Positions 24,950 to 33,817 of a stretch of DNA of 64,000 nucleotides are shown piece after piece. The notes below the pieces were generated by a model. The model searched no databases. It was not told the DNA's origin and saw nothing but the letters and a program-made list of their open reading frames with translations. A program made the position numbers and the translations under genes. The stretch's first letter is position 1. Each line of letters starts with the position of its first letter. This DNA comes from CAVQMC01 sp963713505 (GTDB lineage Bacteria > Bacteroidota > Ignavibacteria > Ignavibacteriales > Ignavibacteriaceae), in NCBI GenBank assembly GCA_963713505.1, contig CAVQMC010000004.1:186001-250000 (forward strand), in the 5' to 3' direction.

Positions 24950-26428
24950 ATGAAAGTACTGCTGGTTTATCCGGAAACGCCTTCTACTTTCTGGAGCTTT
25001 AAAGATGCTTTAAAATTTGTATCTAAAAAATCTGCCGAACCTCCTTTAGGTTTAATAACCGTTGCTTCGATGCTTCCTGCAGATTGGCAGAAAAAATTAA
25101 TTGATATGAATGTTTCCAAATTAATGGACAAAGATATTTTATGGGCTGATTATATTTTATTAAGCGGAATGAATATCCAGATTAAATCATTTAAAGAAGT
25201 TATAAAAAGATGTAATAAACTCGGAACAAAAATAATTGCCGGCGGACCGCTTTGTACAACTCAATATCAGGATTTTCTTGGGATCGATCATTTTATATTG
25301 AATGAGGCAGAAATAACTTTACCTTTGTTTTTAAAAGATCTTGAAAACGGAAATCCGAAACATTTATACAAAACCGATGAGTATCCTGATATCAGTTTAA
25401 CTCCGGTTCCCAGCTGGGAATTGCTTGATATGAAAAAGTATGCTTCGATGAGTATTCAATATTCCAGAGGTTGTCCGTATGATTGTGAGTTTTGTTCAAT
25501 TACTATGCTTAACGGTAGAAAACCAAGAACAAAATCAGCAGAACAATTTTTAAATGAATTAAACCGTCTTTATAAATTAGGCTGGAAAGGCGGCGTTTCT
25601 GTTGTAGATGATAATTTTATTGGAAACAAAAGAAAACTTAAGAATGAAATACTTCCTGCATTAATTAAATGGTCTCAAGAAAGAAAATATCCTTTTAGTT
25701 TTATTACCGAAGTTTCAATAAATCTTGCCGATGATGAAGAACTATTAAAAATGGTTGCAGAAGCCGGAGTAACAAGTGTATTTATTGGAATTGAAACCCC
25801 GAATGATAAAAGTCTTTTAGAATGCGGAAAATCTCAAAACTTAAAAAGAGATCTTGTTAATTCAATTAATAAAATTCAAAATCACGGAATAATAGCTTCC
25901 GGCGGATTTATTGTAGGTTTTGATAACGACAGTGAAGAAGTATTTGAGGAACAAATAAATTTTATTCAGAAAAGCGGTATTGTTTCTGCAATGGTTGGTT
26001 TACTGAATGCTCCGACCGGAACGAAATTATTTAAACGTATGAAAGAAGAAAACCGTTTGTTAAGTGTTTTCAGCGGCGACAATATGGATTCTTCGATGAA
26101 CTTTATTCCTAAAATGAAATACAGTGATCTAATAAAAGGATATGATAGGATTTTGAAATCGATTTATGCACCAAAAGCATATTACGGTAGAGTTAAAAGT
26201 TTTCTGCATCAATATAAAGTTCCGACTTGGCGCTCTCAAAAACTAACTTTTAGCGAAATAAAAGCCTTTTTAAGATTATTATGGATTTTGGGATTTTTAG
26301 AAAAAGGGAAGAAACACTTCTGGCCGTTTATGATTTATAGTTTATTTAAATATCCTAAAAAATTTCCTGCTGCAATGACATTTGCTGTTTATGGTTTCCA
26401 TTTCAGACGAATTGCTGCAATTACTTAG
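24950..26428 (+). CDS. B12-binding-domain radical SAM enzyme (DUF4070 type)
   Basis: A 492-residue protein with an N-terminal cobalamin-binding-like Rossmann domain (about 1-130), then a radical SAM core with the cluster motif C175-x3-C179-x2-C182 (RGCPYDCEFCSI), GGVSVVDDNFIGNK, VFIGIETPN and GGFIVGFDNDSEEVF. The C-terminal 130 residues match the DUF4070 extension. The B12 domain lacks a clear D-x-H-x2-G, so cobalamin may bind base-off without a His. Family members include C-methylases and other modifying enzymes; the substrate is unknown. The gene is monocistronic, preceded by GGGTGAG. Confidence 0.88.
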   Translation: MKVLLVYPETPSTFWSFKDALKFVSKKSAEPPLGLITVASMLPADWQKKLIDMNVSKLMDKDILWADYILLSGMNIQIKSFKEVIKRCNKLGTKIIAGGPLCTTQYQDFLGIDHFILNEAEITLPLFLKDLENGNPKHLYKTDEYPDISLTPVPSWELLDMKKYASMSIQYSRGCPYDCEFCSITMLNGRKPRTKSAEQFLNELNRLYKLGWKGGVSVVDDNFIGNKRKLKNEILPALIKWSQERKYPFSFITEVSINLADDEELLKMVAEAGVTSVFIGIETPNDKSLLECGKSQNLKRDLVNSINKIQNHGIIASGGFIVGFDNDSEEVFEEQINFIQKSGIVSAMVGLLNAPTGTKLFKRMKEENRLLSVFSGDNMDSSMNFIPKMKYSDLIKGYDRILKSIYAPKAYYGRVKSFLHQYKVPTWRSQKLTFSEIKAFLRLLWILGFLEKGKKHFWPFMIYSLFKYPKKFPAAMTFAVYGFHFRRIAAIT

Positions 26429-26565
26429 TTTTTAATTTAAATTAAATTACTTAATAGATAAAATTTTAATATCTTATTTATATTCTTAGTTAAAATTTCC
26501 GGTAACTTTTTTAGATTTAATTAAGTCTAATTAAAACAAGAATTATATTTTTAATGAGGTCTAAA

Positions 26566-27273
26566 ATGAACAGGAAATTTCAAGGTTTTTATTTGTTAAT
26601 TGTTTTTACATTTTTTATTTCAGCTTCTGCATTAGCTCAAAATAATACAAGAAGTTACAATTTTACTGACTTTAATTATGTTAGTGTAGGTTCCGGCATT
26701 AAAGTCATGATAAATCAATCAAATAATTATAAAATTGATATCAAAGCCGACAAAAAAGATCTGGATGAATTGGAAGTTAAGAAGAAGGGCGATAAACTTG
26801 AAATAGGTTTTAAACATCACTTTTTTAATTTCAGCCGTCACGGGGAAGTTGAAGCAACTATAGAAATGCCTGAATTATTGGGAATGGATTTAAGCGGAGG
26901 AGCAATGGGAGTTATTAACATGGATGAATCTACTAAGAATTTTGAAGTTGATTTATCCGGCGGAGCTCAGCTGGGTGGAACTTTAAAATGCGGAAACATT
27001 TCAATGGATTTATCAGGAGGAAGTGTTGTTAAAGTTGAAGGAAATGCAGGTAATTTATCGCTAGACGGTTCCGGCGGAAGTATATTCAAACTAAAAGATC
27101 TTTCTGTCAAGAATGTAAGTGCTGATCTTTCCGGCGGTTCACAAGTAACAATTACAATGGACGGGACTTTAAACACAGAACAAAGCGGCGGTTCTAATTT
27201 AACTTATTACGGAAATGCTGAAATGGGAGATACCGATTTCAGCGGAGGCTCAAGTGTAACTAAAGGAAAATAA
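26566..27273 (+). CDS. exported GIN-domain (DUF2807) adhesin-like protein
   Basis: From the ATG at 26566 (preceded by GAGG; an in-frame ATG exists at 26554) the protein has a Sec signal ending SALAQN and a DUF2807 'head GIN' domain. That domain is a right-handed beta-helix marked by recurrent [DQ]-x-SGG turns; at least seven are visible (DLSGGAMG, DLSGGAQL, DLSGGSVV, DGSGGSIF, DLSGGSQV, EQSGGSNL, DFSGGSSV), spaced about 18-24 residues. GIN proteins are common surface or periplasmic proteins in Bacteroidota and relatives, with no settled function. It is convergent with the ABC permease gene. Confidence 0.87.
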   Translation: MNRKFQGFYLLIVFTFFISASALAQNNTRSYNFTDFNYVSVGSGIKVMINQSNNYKIDIKADKKDLDELEVKKKGDKLEIGFKHHFFNFSRHGEVEATIEMPELLGMDLSGGAMGVINMDESTKNFEVDLSGGAQLGGTLKCGNISMDLSGGSVVKVEGNAGNLSLDGSGGSIFKLKDLSVKNVSADLSGGSQVTITMDGTLNTEQSGGSNLTYYGNAEMGDTDFSGGSSVTKGK

Positions 27274-27290
27274 TTATTCCTAAAAATTAA

Positions 27291-27326
27291 GGTGGCTTAA
27301 GTTTTAATATTTATATTTAAGCCACT
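27291..27326. terminator. hairpin between DUF2807 and ABC permease genes
   Basis: GTGGCTTAA near 27291-27301 pairs with TTAAGCCAC near 27317-27326; the 3' arm lies inside the last codons of the permease gene. There is only a weak T run on the plus strand, so termination is plausible but not certain. Confidence 0.45.
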
Positions 27327-28572
27327 TTGCAACATCAGACCATTTTGGCTTCTTGCCCGTAATTAGAATTCCAACTCTATATATTTTTCCTGCCAGTGGA
27401 AATATTGAAATCATTACTGCTAAGTTAATAATAATAGAAACAATGATCTGCCATAACGGAACTTCTATCATTGTTAGTCTTCCGGGCATAACAATTAAAG
27501 AGGCAAATGGGAAAAATGCTGCTACTTTTGCAATTGGGCTTTGAGGATTTGACTGCATACTTAAAGCAATAAAAAATGGAATCATTATTAATAATAGAAG
27601 AGGCCAAATTCCGGATTGTGCATCCTGAGGATTATCGAAAATAGCTCCAACGGAAGCAAATAATCCGACAAAAGTAATTAAAGCAATTAAATAATTAAAT
27701 AGAAAATAAAAAAAGTACCACGGATTTAACTGAAGTGTAACTTCCGGCGGTAGTGTAAACCATGTTGTTGAAACGATTAGAACAACAGGTAATATCCATA
27801 TAGCCATTTGAATTAAACCGATTATTGCTGTTCCTAAAATTTTTCCTGTCATCAATTCCATACTGCTTGCAGAAGAAAGTAAAACTTCCACAATTTTGTT
27901 ATTCTTTTCTTCAACAACAGAATTCATTGTCATTTGGCCTGTAAAAATTAAACTCATGTACAAAAGAAATGTGAATAGGAATAACAATATTATATTTCCT
28001 GTTCCTTCTTCTTCAACATTTTTACCTTTTGAAACTCTGAAACCTATTACATCAACATCCTCTCTGGCAAAATCTATTTCTTTTTTAGAAAGTTTTTTGT
28101 CTGCAAAATAATTATCTATTAATGTCTTATTAATTGTTGGTTTTATTTTATTAAATAATGCAAGGTTATTTGGATTTGTTGAGTAATATTTAATATTCTT
28201 ATTTATTAACGCCGAATCTGGAACAAAAATAATTCCGGTTAATTTTTCAGATAATAGATCTGGTTTTAATTCATTAAATTTTTTATTGAAATATTTTTTT
28301 TGGATCGTTTCATAAAAAATAGAATAAGAACCATTTTTAACAAAAGGCTGTTGAGAAAATTCTTTTTGCAGATTTTCGCTTAAACTATCTGACTCTGTCA
28401 ATATAATTAATTTAGGATTTTGTTCTCCGGAATATGAATAAAGCAAAGCTTGAATTCCAATAATACCAAACATAAAAACAGGGATAAGCAAAGTCATAAT
28501 TATAAATGTTCTGCTGAACAGTTTTACTTTTAATTCTCTTTTAATTACTGCAAGAACTCTTTTATTAAACAT
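27304..28572 (-). CDS. ABC-2 type transporter permease (NatB-like)
   Basis: A 422-residue inner-membrane protein. The N-terminus (KRVLAVIKRELKVKLFSRTFIIMTLLIPVFM) is the typical start of ABC-2 permeases. One helix (about 20-45) is followed by a large extracytoplasmic domain (45-185) and then five helices from about 190, including the conserved VEEKNNKIVEVLLSSASSMELMTGKILG. The layout is that of NatB/YhaP-type sodium or drug exporters. Its ATG overlaps the end of the ATPase gene by eight bases, so the two form one transporter operon. Confidence 0.88.
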   Translation of the reverse strand: MFNKRVLAVIKRELKVKLFSRTFIIMTLLIPVFMFGIIGIQALLYSYSGEQNPKLIILTESDSLSENLQKEFSQQPFVKNGSYSIFYETIQKKYFNKKFNELKPDLLSEKLTGIIFVPDSALINKNIKYYSTNPNNLALFNKIKPTINKTLIDNYFADKKLSKKEIDFAREDVDVIGFRVSKGKNVEEEGTGNIILLFLFTFLLYMSLIFTGQMTMNSVVEEKNNKIVEVLLSSASSMELMTGKILGTAIIGLIQMAIWILPVVLIVSTTWFTLPPEVTLQLNPWYFFYFLFNYLIALITFVGLFASVGAIFDNPQDAQSGIWPLLLLIMIPFFIALSMQSNPQSPIAKVAAFFPFASLIVMPGRLTMIEVPLWQIIVSIIINLAVMISIFPLAGKIYRVGILITGKKPKWSDVAKWLKYKY

Positions 28573-29476
28573 TAGCTGGTTCCTTTCCGGCTAGTGTTAC
28601 AAATATTTCATGAAGAGAAATTTCATCAACATTGAACTTTTTAATAACCACATTATTTTGCACCAGCAGTTTCAATAATTCTTGAATATCATCAGGCTGT
28701 TTTACTTTTATTCCGGCAGTGTTTCCAAAATCTTCAAAATGCTCAATAATAGGATTATTTTGTAAGAATGAAATATTTCCTTCATAATTTATGCTGACAT
28801 TATTTTTTGCAAACTTCTCTTTAATGTCATTTAAATTTCCATCAAGAATAATTTTACCGTGATCAATCATTGCGATATGGTCACACATTTTTTCTGCAAA
28901 TTCCATTAAGTGAGTGGAAAAAATTATAACTTTTCCCAGATTTCTCATTTCCAAAATAATCTGTTTAAGTAAATTTGTATTGATAGGATCTAATCCGGAA
29001 AAAGGTTCATCGAATATTAGAAAATCAGGCTCATGAATGATGGTTGCAATAAACTGTATTTTCTGTTGATTTCCTTTAGAAAGATCTTCAATTTTTGAAT
29101 ATTTCCTGTCTTCTAAATCAAATCTTTTAAGATATTCAATAGCTTTTTTTTCAATTTCTTTTCCTGTTTTACCTTTTAATTCGGCAAGATATAATAAAGT
29201 ATCCCAAACTTTCATCTTTTTATAAAGACCGCGTTCTTCAGGTAAGTATCCTACATTATTTTTAAACTCCTGTCCGATGGTTCTGCCTTTTAAAATTACT
29301 TCACCGGAATCAGGAAGATAAATATTCATCATCATTCTGATTGTAGTAGTTTTCCCGGCGCCGTTTCTTCCTATCAATCCGAATACAGAACCTTCCGGGA
29401 TATTAAAGGAAACATTATCGACTGCGGTTAAACCGTCGAATGTTTTAGTTAGGTTTTTTACTTCTAAAGCTGTCAT
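28565..29476 (-). CDS. ABC transporter ATP-binding protein (NatA-like)
   Basis: A 303-residue ATPase. Walker A GRNGAGKTTT is at about 37-46, the Q-loop is in VGYLPEERGLY, the signature LSKGNQQK at about 138-145, Walker B FLIFDEPFSGLD at about 158-169 and the H-switch is in IIFSTHLMEFAE. The 80-residue C-terminal DUF4162-like extension is typical of ATPases paired with ABC-2 permeases. It powers the permease encoded immediately downstream. The substrate could be sodium, a drug or a lipid-linked compound. Confidence 0.92.
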   Translation of the reverse strand: MTALEVKNLTKTFDGLTAVDNVSFNIPEGSVFGLIGRNGAGKTTTIRMMMNIYLPDSGEVILKGRTIGQEFKNNVGYLPEERGLYKKMKVWDTLLYLAELKGKTGKEIEKKAIEYLKRFDLEDRKYSKIEDLSKGNQQKIQFIATIIHEPDFLIFDEPFSGLDPINTNLLKQIILEMRNLGKVIIFSTHLMEFAEKMCDHIAMIDHGKIILDGNLNDIKEKFAKNNVSINYEGNISFLQNNPIIEHFEDFGNTAGIKVKQPDDIQELLKLLVQNNVVIKKFNVDEISLHEIFVTLAGKEPANV

Positions 29477-29585
29477 ATATTTTTTAGATTATTTTGAATT
29501 TGAAAATTAAGGAATAATTGAATAGAAATGAACCTAAATGGAATATTATTTGATGAGCGGGGAAATAATATTATTAAGAGAAAAA

Positions 29586-29619
29586 AGGAGGCTTTGAATT
29601 ATTTGTTCAATAGCCTCCT
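29586..29619 (-). terminator. terminator after cytochrome c gene
   Basis: AGGAGGCT (29586-29593) pairs with AGCCTCCT (29612-29619), with TTGAA/TTCAA extending the stem inside. On the minus strand it is followed by six T residues. It lies nine bases past the cytochrome stop codon. Confidence 0.8.
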
Positions 29620-29627
29620 AAAATAAA

Positions 29628-30221
29628 TTACATTTTTTTAGTTTTTATCATATTAAAAGGAATAAAATCAGGTACTTTATTATGAATTGGTTTTATTGTT
29701 TGCAAATAAGCGAACACAGAACTCAAATCTTCGTTTGTAAGTAAACTTATACTTGGCCATGGCATTGGCGGCATAATTGGTCTGCCGATTCCCATATGTT
29801 TACCGCTTCTTAAAGCTTTAATAAAAACTTCTTCTGTCCAGTTGCCAAGCCCTGTCTCAGGATCCGGAGTTAAATTAGCAGCAAAAGAAATACCCCACGG
29901 TCCGGCCCACATAGTTGATGAATTATTTGTCATTACCCATTTACCGGGCTGGATTAAGTTTGGATCAACTTCGGTTTCTAATGGATCTTCATGATAACCG
30001 GATAACATCAAAGTTGAATCAGGAACCGGTCCCATCTCTGACATAACTTTCGGAGAATGACAGTCTGAACAGCCGCCTGCCGAAACTAAATATTTTCCTC
30101 TTTCAATTTTTTCTTCTTTTGTCATTTCCTTTTTAGTTTCATTCTGCCGACAATTGAATTGAAAAAAAATCAACAAAAAGAAAAAAGAAATTAACGATCC
30201 CGTAACAAAGAACTTTTTCAT
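29628..30221 (-). CDS. mono-heme c-type cytochrome lipoprotein
   Basis: A 197-residue exported protein. The signal (1-23, hydrophobic FFFLLIFFQFNC) ends in a lipobox-like FNC, so it is probably a lipoprotein. One heme motif, C-S-D-C-H, occurs near 53-57 in RGKYLVSAGGCSDCHSPKVM. The likely axial Met lies in PIMPPMPWPSISLLTNEDLSSVFAYLQTIKPI, the usual C-terminal helix of class I cytochromes. The insertion between them is longer than in small cytochromes. It should shuttle electrons in the periplasm or at the outer membrane; no oxidase or reductase gene is adjacent, so the partner is unknown. Confidence 0.87.
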   Translation of the reverse strand: MKKFFVTGSLISFFFLLIFFQFNCRQNETKKEMTKEEKIERGKYLVSAGGCSDCHSPKVMSEMGPVPDSTLMLSGYHEDPLETEVDPNLIQPGKWVMTNNSSTMWAGPWGISFAANLTPDPETGLGNWTEEVFIKALRSGKHMGIGRPIMPPMPWPSISLLTNEDLSSVFAYLQTIKPIHNKVPDFIPFNMIKTKKM

Positions 30222-30525
30222 GCACTCACCCTTTGTTTATTAAATTAATATGGTTTTTAATTAAGCGAAGAAGAAGATGGTTGTTTTAACTACGAGAAAG
30301 AAAAATAATCTTATAAATACGGGTTGAACGTAAGAACAAAACTATTAATAGTCAATAAATTTTTATAGGATTTAATTTTTAATTTTATAAAAAAGTTGCT
30401 TCTATGAAACATCTTTCCCGTTCATCATGTATTAAGTACGTTTATCAATAATCTGCAAAAATTATAAAACTCATTCCTCTTACAAACGTCATAATAATAG
30501 ATTTACCAAAAGGGAGGAAATAAGA
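30222..30525. other. intergenic region between divergent cytochrome and lipoprotein genes
   Basis: About 300 bases of A+T-rich sequence that should hold two divergent promoters. Apart from GGGAGG before the 30526 start I see no strong repeat, hairpin, RNA gene or short coding frame in it. Confidence 0.6.
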
Positions 30526-31518
30526 ATGAAAGAGAGTTTTTACAATAAATACCGTAAAAAATTAAAATATTTTGCGGTTTTTATAATTGTTTCAGTGTTT
30601 GTTTTAGCCGGATGCAGTTCATCTCAAAATATGAATAATAATTCACAGAATAATCCGGTTTCATCCAGTGAAAAATCGTTATCATTTTCTACTAAGGATA
30701 ATGGCGTAACAGATCACTGGGAAGTTAATTTTATTGATGGAAAAATTTCAACACTATATAAAAACGGTGAAAGAATTCCGGGAGATAAAATTGATAATTA
30801 TAAAGATATGATTTATGAGAATTTGGATGAATTAACAGACGGTTACAGCGTAAAAGATAAAAATGTTTATCAGTTTAATTTTGATTCAAAACATTTTAAA
30901 GATGAAATGAAAAAGATGAGAAAAGAAATGCATAAGCATAAAATTCATTTAGATTTTGATAAAGATAAGTTCAAAAAACAAATGAAAGATTTATGTGTTG
31001 ATCTGGATAAACTGAAAGACAAAAAAATAATTATAAAAATTGATACATCGGATTTTAATATAAATATGGATGAACTTAAGAATAATCTGGAAAAATTAAA
31101 GGAAGATTCTTCATTGTATAAATTTGATTTTAATATGGATGATTTCAATAAAAGTATGAAAGAATTCAACAAAAAGATGAAGAATTTCAAAGTTGAAATA
31201 GAAAAACTTGATCTTGATGATTTAAGAAATGAAATAGAAAATACAAAAGATCATTTAGATAAAATGCATCTTGATATGTCCAAAGTAAATAAAAATTTAA
31301 GAAAATTTAATTTGTTTATGAAAGACTTCCGCAAAGAACTTGTTCAGGATCATGTAATTAAAAATAAAGATGAAGACTTTGATATGAATTTTAATTCCAA
31401 AGAAATAGTTATTGATGGGAAAAAACTTCCGGATTCTTTACATAAAAAATATTTAAAATTATATAAAGATCATTTTGGAAAAGATTTGAATGATGAAATA
31501 AAAATAAATTATAAATAG
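30526..31518 (+). CDS. charged helical lipoprotein with repeated amphipathic segments
   Basis: A 330-residue protein beginning with a 30-residue signal and lipobox VLAGC. After a short Asn/Ser linker and a small beta-rich part (45-110), residues 120-280 are almost wholly Lys/Asp/Glu with regularly spaced Phe, Leu and Met. Units of the type LDFDKDKFKKQMKDL, FNINMDELKNNLEKL and FNMDDFNKSMKEFNKKMKN recur every 20-30 residues. This is a long amphipathic helix or coiled coil held at the outer membrane, in the manner of Lpp-like spacers. I do not recognise a family. It is preceded by a strong GGGAGG site and ended by a hairpin with an unusual loop. Confidence 0.72.
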   Translation: MKESFYNKYRKKLKYFAVFIIVSVFVLAGCSSSQNMNNNSQNNPVSSSEKSLSFSTKDNGVTDHWEVNFIDGKISTLYKNGERIPGDKIDNYKDMIYENLDELTDGYSVKDKNVYQFNFDSKHFKDEMKKMRKEMHKHKIHLDFDKDKFKKQMKDLCVDLDKLKDKKIIIKIDTSDFNINMDELKNNLEKLKEDSSLYKFDFNMDDFNKSMKEFNKKMKNFKVEIEKLDLDDLRNEIENTKDHLDKMHLDMSKVNKNLRKFNLFMKDFRKELVQDHVIKNKDEDFDMNFNSKEIVIDGKKLPDSLHKKYLKLYKDHFGKDLNDEIKINYK

Positions 31519-31542
31519 ACCCGAATCACATAAAACATTTTC

Positions 31543-31595
31543 GGCGGGAGTATCGCTTACCTCTCCACCATAGTTAGCGGTATTTCCGCCTTTTT
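31543..31595 (+). terminator. long G-U-rich terminator hairpin with C-rich loop
   Basis: A 15-bp stem (31543-31557 with 31576-31590) containing three G-U pairs encloses an 18-base loop that includes CCTCTCCACC, followed by TTTTT. The G-U pairs stabilise only the plus-strand transcript, so it acts for the upstream lipoprotein gene. The C-rich loop is unusual for a plain terminator and could pair with a Shine-Dalgarno sequence. Confidence 0.7.
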
Positions 31596-31678
31596 GTGTC
31601 CTATCTAAAGAAAATTGCTAATTAACAATGTTAATTTTGTTTTTTTTATTTATCTTTTGCTCAAAAAACGGATGAAAA

Positions 31679-31867
31679 ATGAAACAAATAAATCTAAATA
31701 TTGAAGAAAATGATTTAAATATTTTAGTAGAAGTTCTTCAAAATTATCTTTCAGATCTAAGTATGGAAATAACTGATACCGATAATCAAGATTTTAGAGA
31801 AACTTTGAAGAATAAAAGATTAGCAATTCAAAGAATTCTGAAAGTTCTGCAAGATGGCGAAGCATAA
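31679..31867 (+). CDS. small helical protein of unknown function
   Basis: A 62-residue acidic protein predicted to form two helices (NDLNILVEVLQNYLSDLSMEI and FRETLKNKRLAIQRILKVLQ). No signal peptide. There is no clear ribosome site before the ATG. Its end overlaps the start of the next gene by 14 bases, which together with the regular amphipathic pattern supports a real gene. No family recognised. Confidence 0.55.
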   Translation: MKQINLNIEENDLNILVEVLQNYLSDLSMEITDTDNQDFRETLKNKRLAIQRILKVLQDGEA

Positions 31868-32303
31868 CATTCGGTGTAAAATAAAAACGAAAAATATTTT
31901 ATTAGTTTTATTTTTTATTTTTATTGCGAATAAATTTATTTGGTCTCAGAATAATCCCGATTCTAAAAAACAAAATAAAGACACTATAAATATTTTAGAA
32001 AATGACGGTTTGATAAAAAATTCTGGAACTAAAAATCCTATTATTGATCAAAATGAATTAATTGATAATAAATTATATCTGAATGATCCAGAGTCAGTTT
32101 GGCTAAGAACGAAACTTCAATTGGAATACAGCGTTAATAATGAAAATTTAAATAACTTTAATAATATATTGCTTCCGCTGCGTGAACAATATATTGAATC
32201 CCAAAAGTTAAATTTTGTACGTTACTTCTTAGGAATAACACAAACGGCAGCAGTTGGTTATCTGGCTTACCGACATATTAAAAAGTATGGTTTCCGGAAA
32301 TAG
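31854..32303 (+). CDS. exported protein of unknown function
   Basis: A 149-residue protein with a basic N-terminus and a hydrophobic stretch (about 14-30, ILLVLFFIFIANKFIWSQ) that looks like an uncleaved or cleaved signal. An Asn/Asp-rich middle follows, then a second moderately hydrophobic stretch near the end (FVRYFLGITQTAAVGYLAYRHIKKYGF, about 120-146), possibly a second membrane helix. No family recognised. It overlaps the 62-residue gene and is likely co-expressed with it. Confidence 0.6.
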   Translation: MAKHNIRCKIKTKNILLVLFFIFIANKFIWSQNNPDSKKQNKDTINILENDGLIKNSGTKNPIIDQNELIDNKLYLNDPESVWLRTKLQLEYSVNNENLNNFNNILLPLREQYIESQKLNFVRYFLGITQTAAVGYLAYRHIKKYGFRK

Positions 32304-32458
32304 AATTTTTCTGTACACTTCATAAAACTTTTATTTTAATTAAACTTTCTTGTTTTTTTAAAAAAGAAGATGTTTAAATAATTTACTTAAATGTTATAAT
32401 TCTGTTATAGATATAATAAAATAATGAATGAACTTTGTATTTAAAAAGAGAATAAAAA

Positions 32459-33124
32459 ATGAAGAACACTTTAAGTAAAATATTTCTTATAATTCCGGTA
32501 ATTTTAATTGTTATCGGTTGTAAAATCGATTACTTAAAATCAAATAAAAAAGAGATTGTTAAAATGAATAATACAAACCCTGCGAAGTTAGATACTGCAA
32601 CATTTGGCGAAGGATGTTTCTGGTGTACGGAAGCAATATTCGAAAGAGTTAAAGGCGTAATTTCTGTAGAATCCGGTTACTCAGGTGGAATTGTAAAAAA
32701 TCCGACATACGAACAAGTCTGTACCGGAACCACCGGACATGCGGAAGTTAGTCAAATTGTTTATGATCCTTCGGTTATTTCTTATGATGAATTATTAAAA
32801 ATGTTTTGGAAAACTCATGATCCTACTTCATTAAATAAACAAGGTGCGGATACAGGAACTCAATACAGATCTGTAATTTTTTATCATAACCAGGAACAAA
32901 AAGAAAAGGCCGAATATTACAAAGATGAATTGAATAAATCCGGTGCTTTTAACAAACCAATTGTTACGGAAATAACAAAATTTGAACATTTCTATAAAGC
33001 AGAAGATTATCATCAAAATTATTATGATAATAATCCTAATGCAGGATATTGTTCTTTTGTAATTGCGCCTAAAGTGGAAAAGTTTGAAAAAGTTTTTAAA
33101 GATAAATTAAAAACTTCCAGGTAA
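32459..33124 (+). CDS. msrA: peptide-methionine (S)-S-oxide reductase, lipoprotein form
   Basis: A 221-residue MsrA that reduces methionine-S-sulfoxide in damaged proteins. The catalytic motif GCFWC is at 52-56 with nucleophile C53. The fold landmarks GYSGG, TGHAEVSQIVYDP, FWKTHDPTSLNKQGADTGTQYRS and YHQNYYD are all intact. A C-terminal Cys in NAGYCSF can act as resolving residue. The first 21 residues form a lipoprotein signal (LIVIGC), so the enzyme is exported and probably anchored in the envelope, where it would repair exported proteins. Stand-alone gene. Confidence 0.93.
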   Translation: MKNTLSKIFLIIPVILIVIGCKIDYLKSNKKEIVKMNNTNPAKLDTATFGEGCFWCTEAIFERVKGVISVESGYSGGIVKNPTYEQVCTGTTGHAEVSQIVYDPSVISYDELLKMFWKTHDPTSLNKQGADTGTQYRSVIFYHNQEQKEKAEYYKDELNKSGAFNKPIVTEITKFEHFYKAEDYHQNYYDNNPNAGYCSFVIAPKVEKFEKVFKDKLKTSR

Positions 33125-33164
33125 TTTTTAAAAAGCTAAGTTGATTAAAACAAAGTGATAATTA

Positions 33165-33809
33165 ATGGCTGATGAAAATCTGATTAAAAAATTAAAAGTT
33201 AAACCCGATCATAAGATTGCGGTTTTTAATGCACCTAAAGATTTTATTAAGAATTTAAAATCAAAAATTGAAACAAAAGATAATTTTAAATCAGCTTTTA
33301 ATCATTACTTCTTATTTGTTGAATCTGAAACCGATTTAAGTAAAAATCTTATAAAAGGTAAAAAATCACTTACAGAAAAAGGAACACTTTGGATTTGTTA
33401 TCCTAAAAAAAGTTCTAAAATATCCTCTGATTTAAATCGAGACAAAGTTTTTGAGATTATAAATAAAAATAAATTAAAAGGGATTACTTTAATTTCAATT
33501 GATGATAATTGGTCGGCATTTGGTACAAGAATTAAAGATAAAAATGAAAAATTAAATAAAACTAAAAGCAGTAAAGAAAATAAATTTATAGATTACAAAA
33601 ATAGGACTGTAACTCCGCCGGATGATTTATTAAAAAAATTAAAAAAGAATAAAGAAATATTAGATCGCTTTAATTCATTAGCATTTTCACATAAAAAAGA
33701 ATATGTACTTTGGATAACCGAAACAAAAAAAGAGGAAACCAGAAAAAATAGAATTGAAAAAACTATAGAAAAGTTAAAACAGAAAAAGAAAAATCCGTTT
33801 GAAAAATAA
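33165..33809 (+). CDS. DUF3052-like plus YdeI/OmdA-domain protein
   Basis: A 214-residue cytoplasmic protein with two parts. Residues 1-120 resemble DUF3052 (KIAVFNAPKDF near 20, GTLWICYPKKSS near 74 and GITLISIDDNWSAFGTR near 105-121). Residues 145-214 match the YdeI/OmpD-associated (OmdA) C-terminal domain: PDDLLKKLKKNKEILDRFNSLAFSHKKEYVLWITETKKEETRKNRIEKTIEKL. The family has been linked to bacteriocin or envelope-stress protection, with no known biochemistry. It is convergent with the lipoprotein gene ending at 33818. Confidence 0.8.
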   Translation: MADENLIKKLKVKPDHKIAVFNAPKDFIKNLKSKIETKDNFKSAFNHYFLFVESETDLSKNLIKGKKSLTEKGTLWICYPKKSSKISSDLNRDKVFEIINKNKLKGITLISIDDNWSAFGTRIKDKNEKLNKTKSSKENKFIDYKNRTVTPPDDLLKKLKKNKEILDRFNSLAFSHKKEYVLWITETKKEETRKNRIEKTIEKLKQKKKNPFEK

Positions 33810-33817
33810 AATTTTAT

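Noticed and set aside
33774..33817. C-terminal end of the minus-strand lipoprotein frame overlapping the YdeI gene
   Set aside because: Another frame gives a better ending (SYSIQQ-stop at 33818) with no overlap, so this end is a frameshift artefact.
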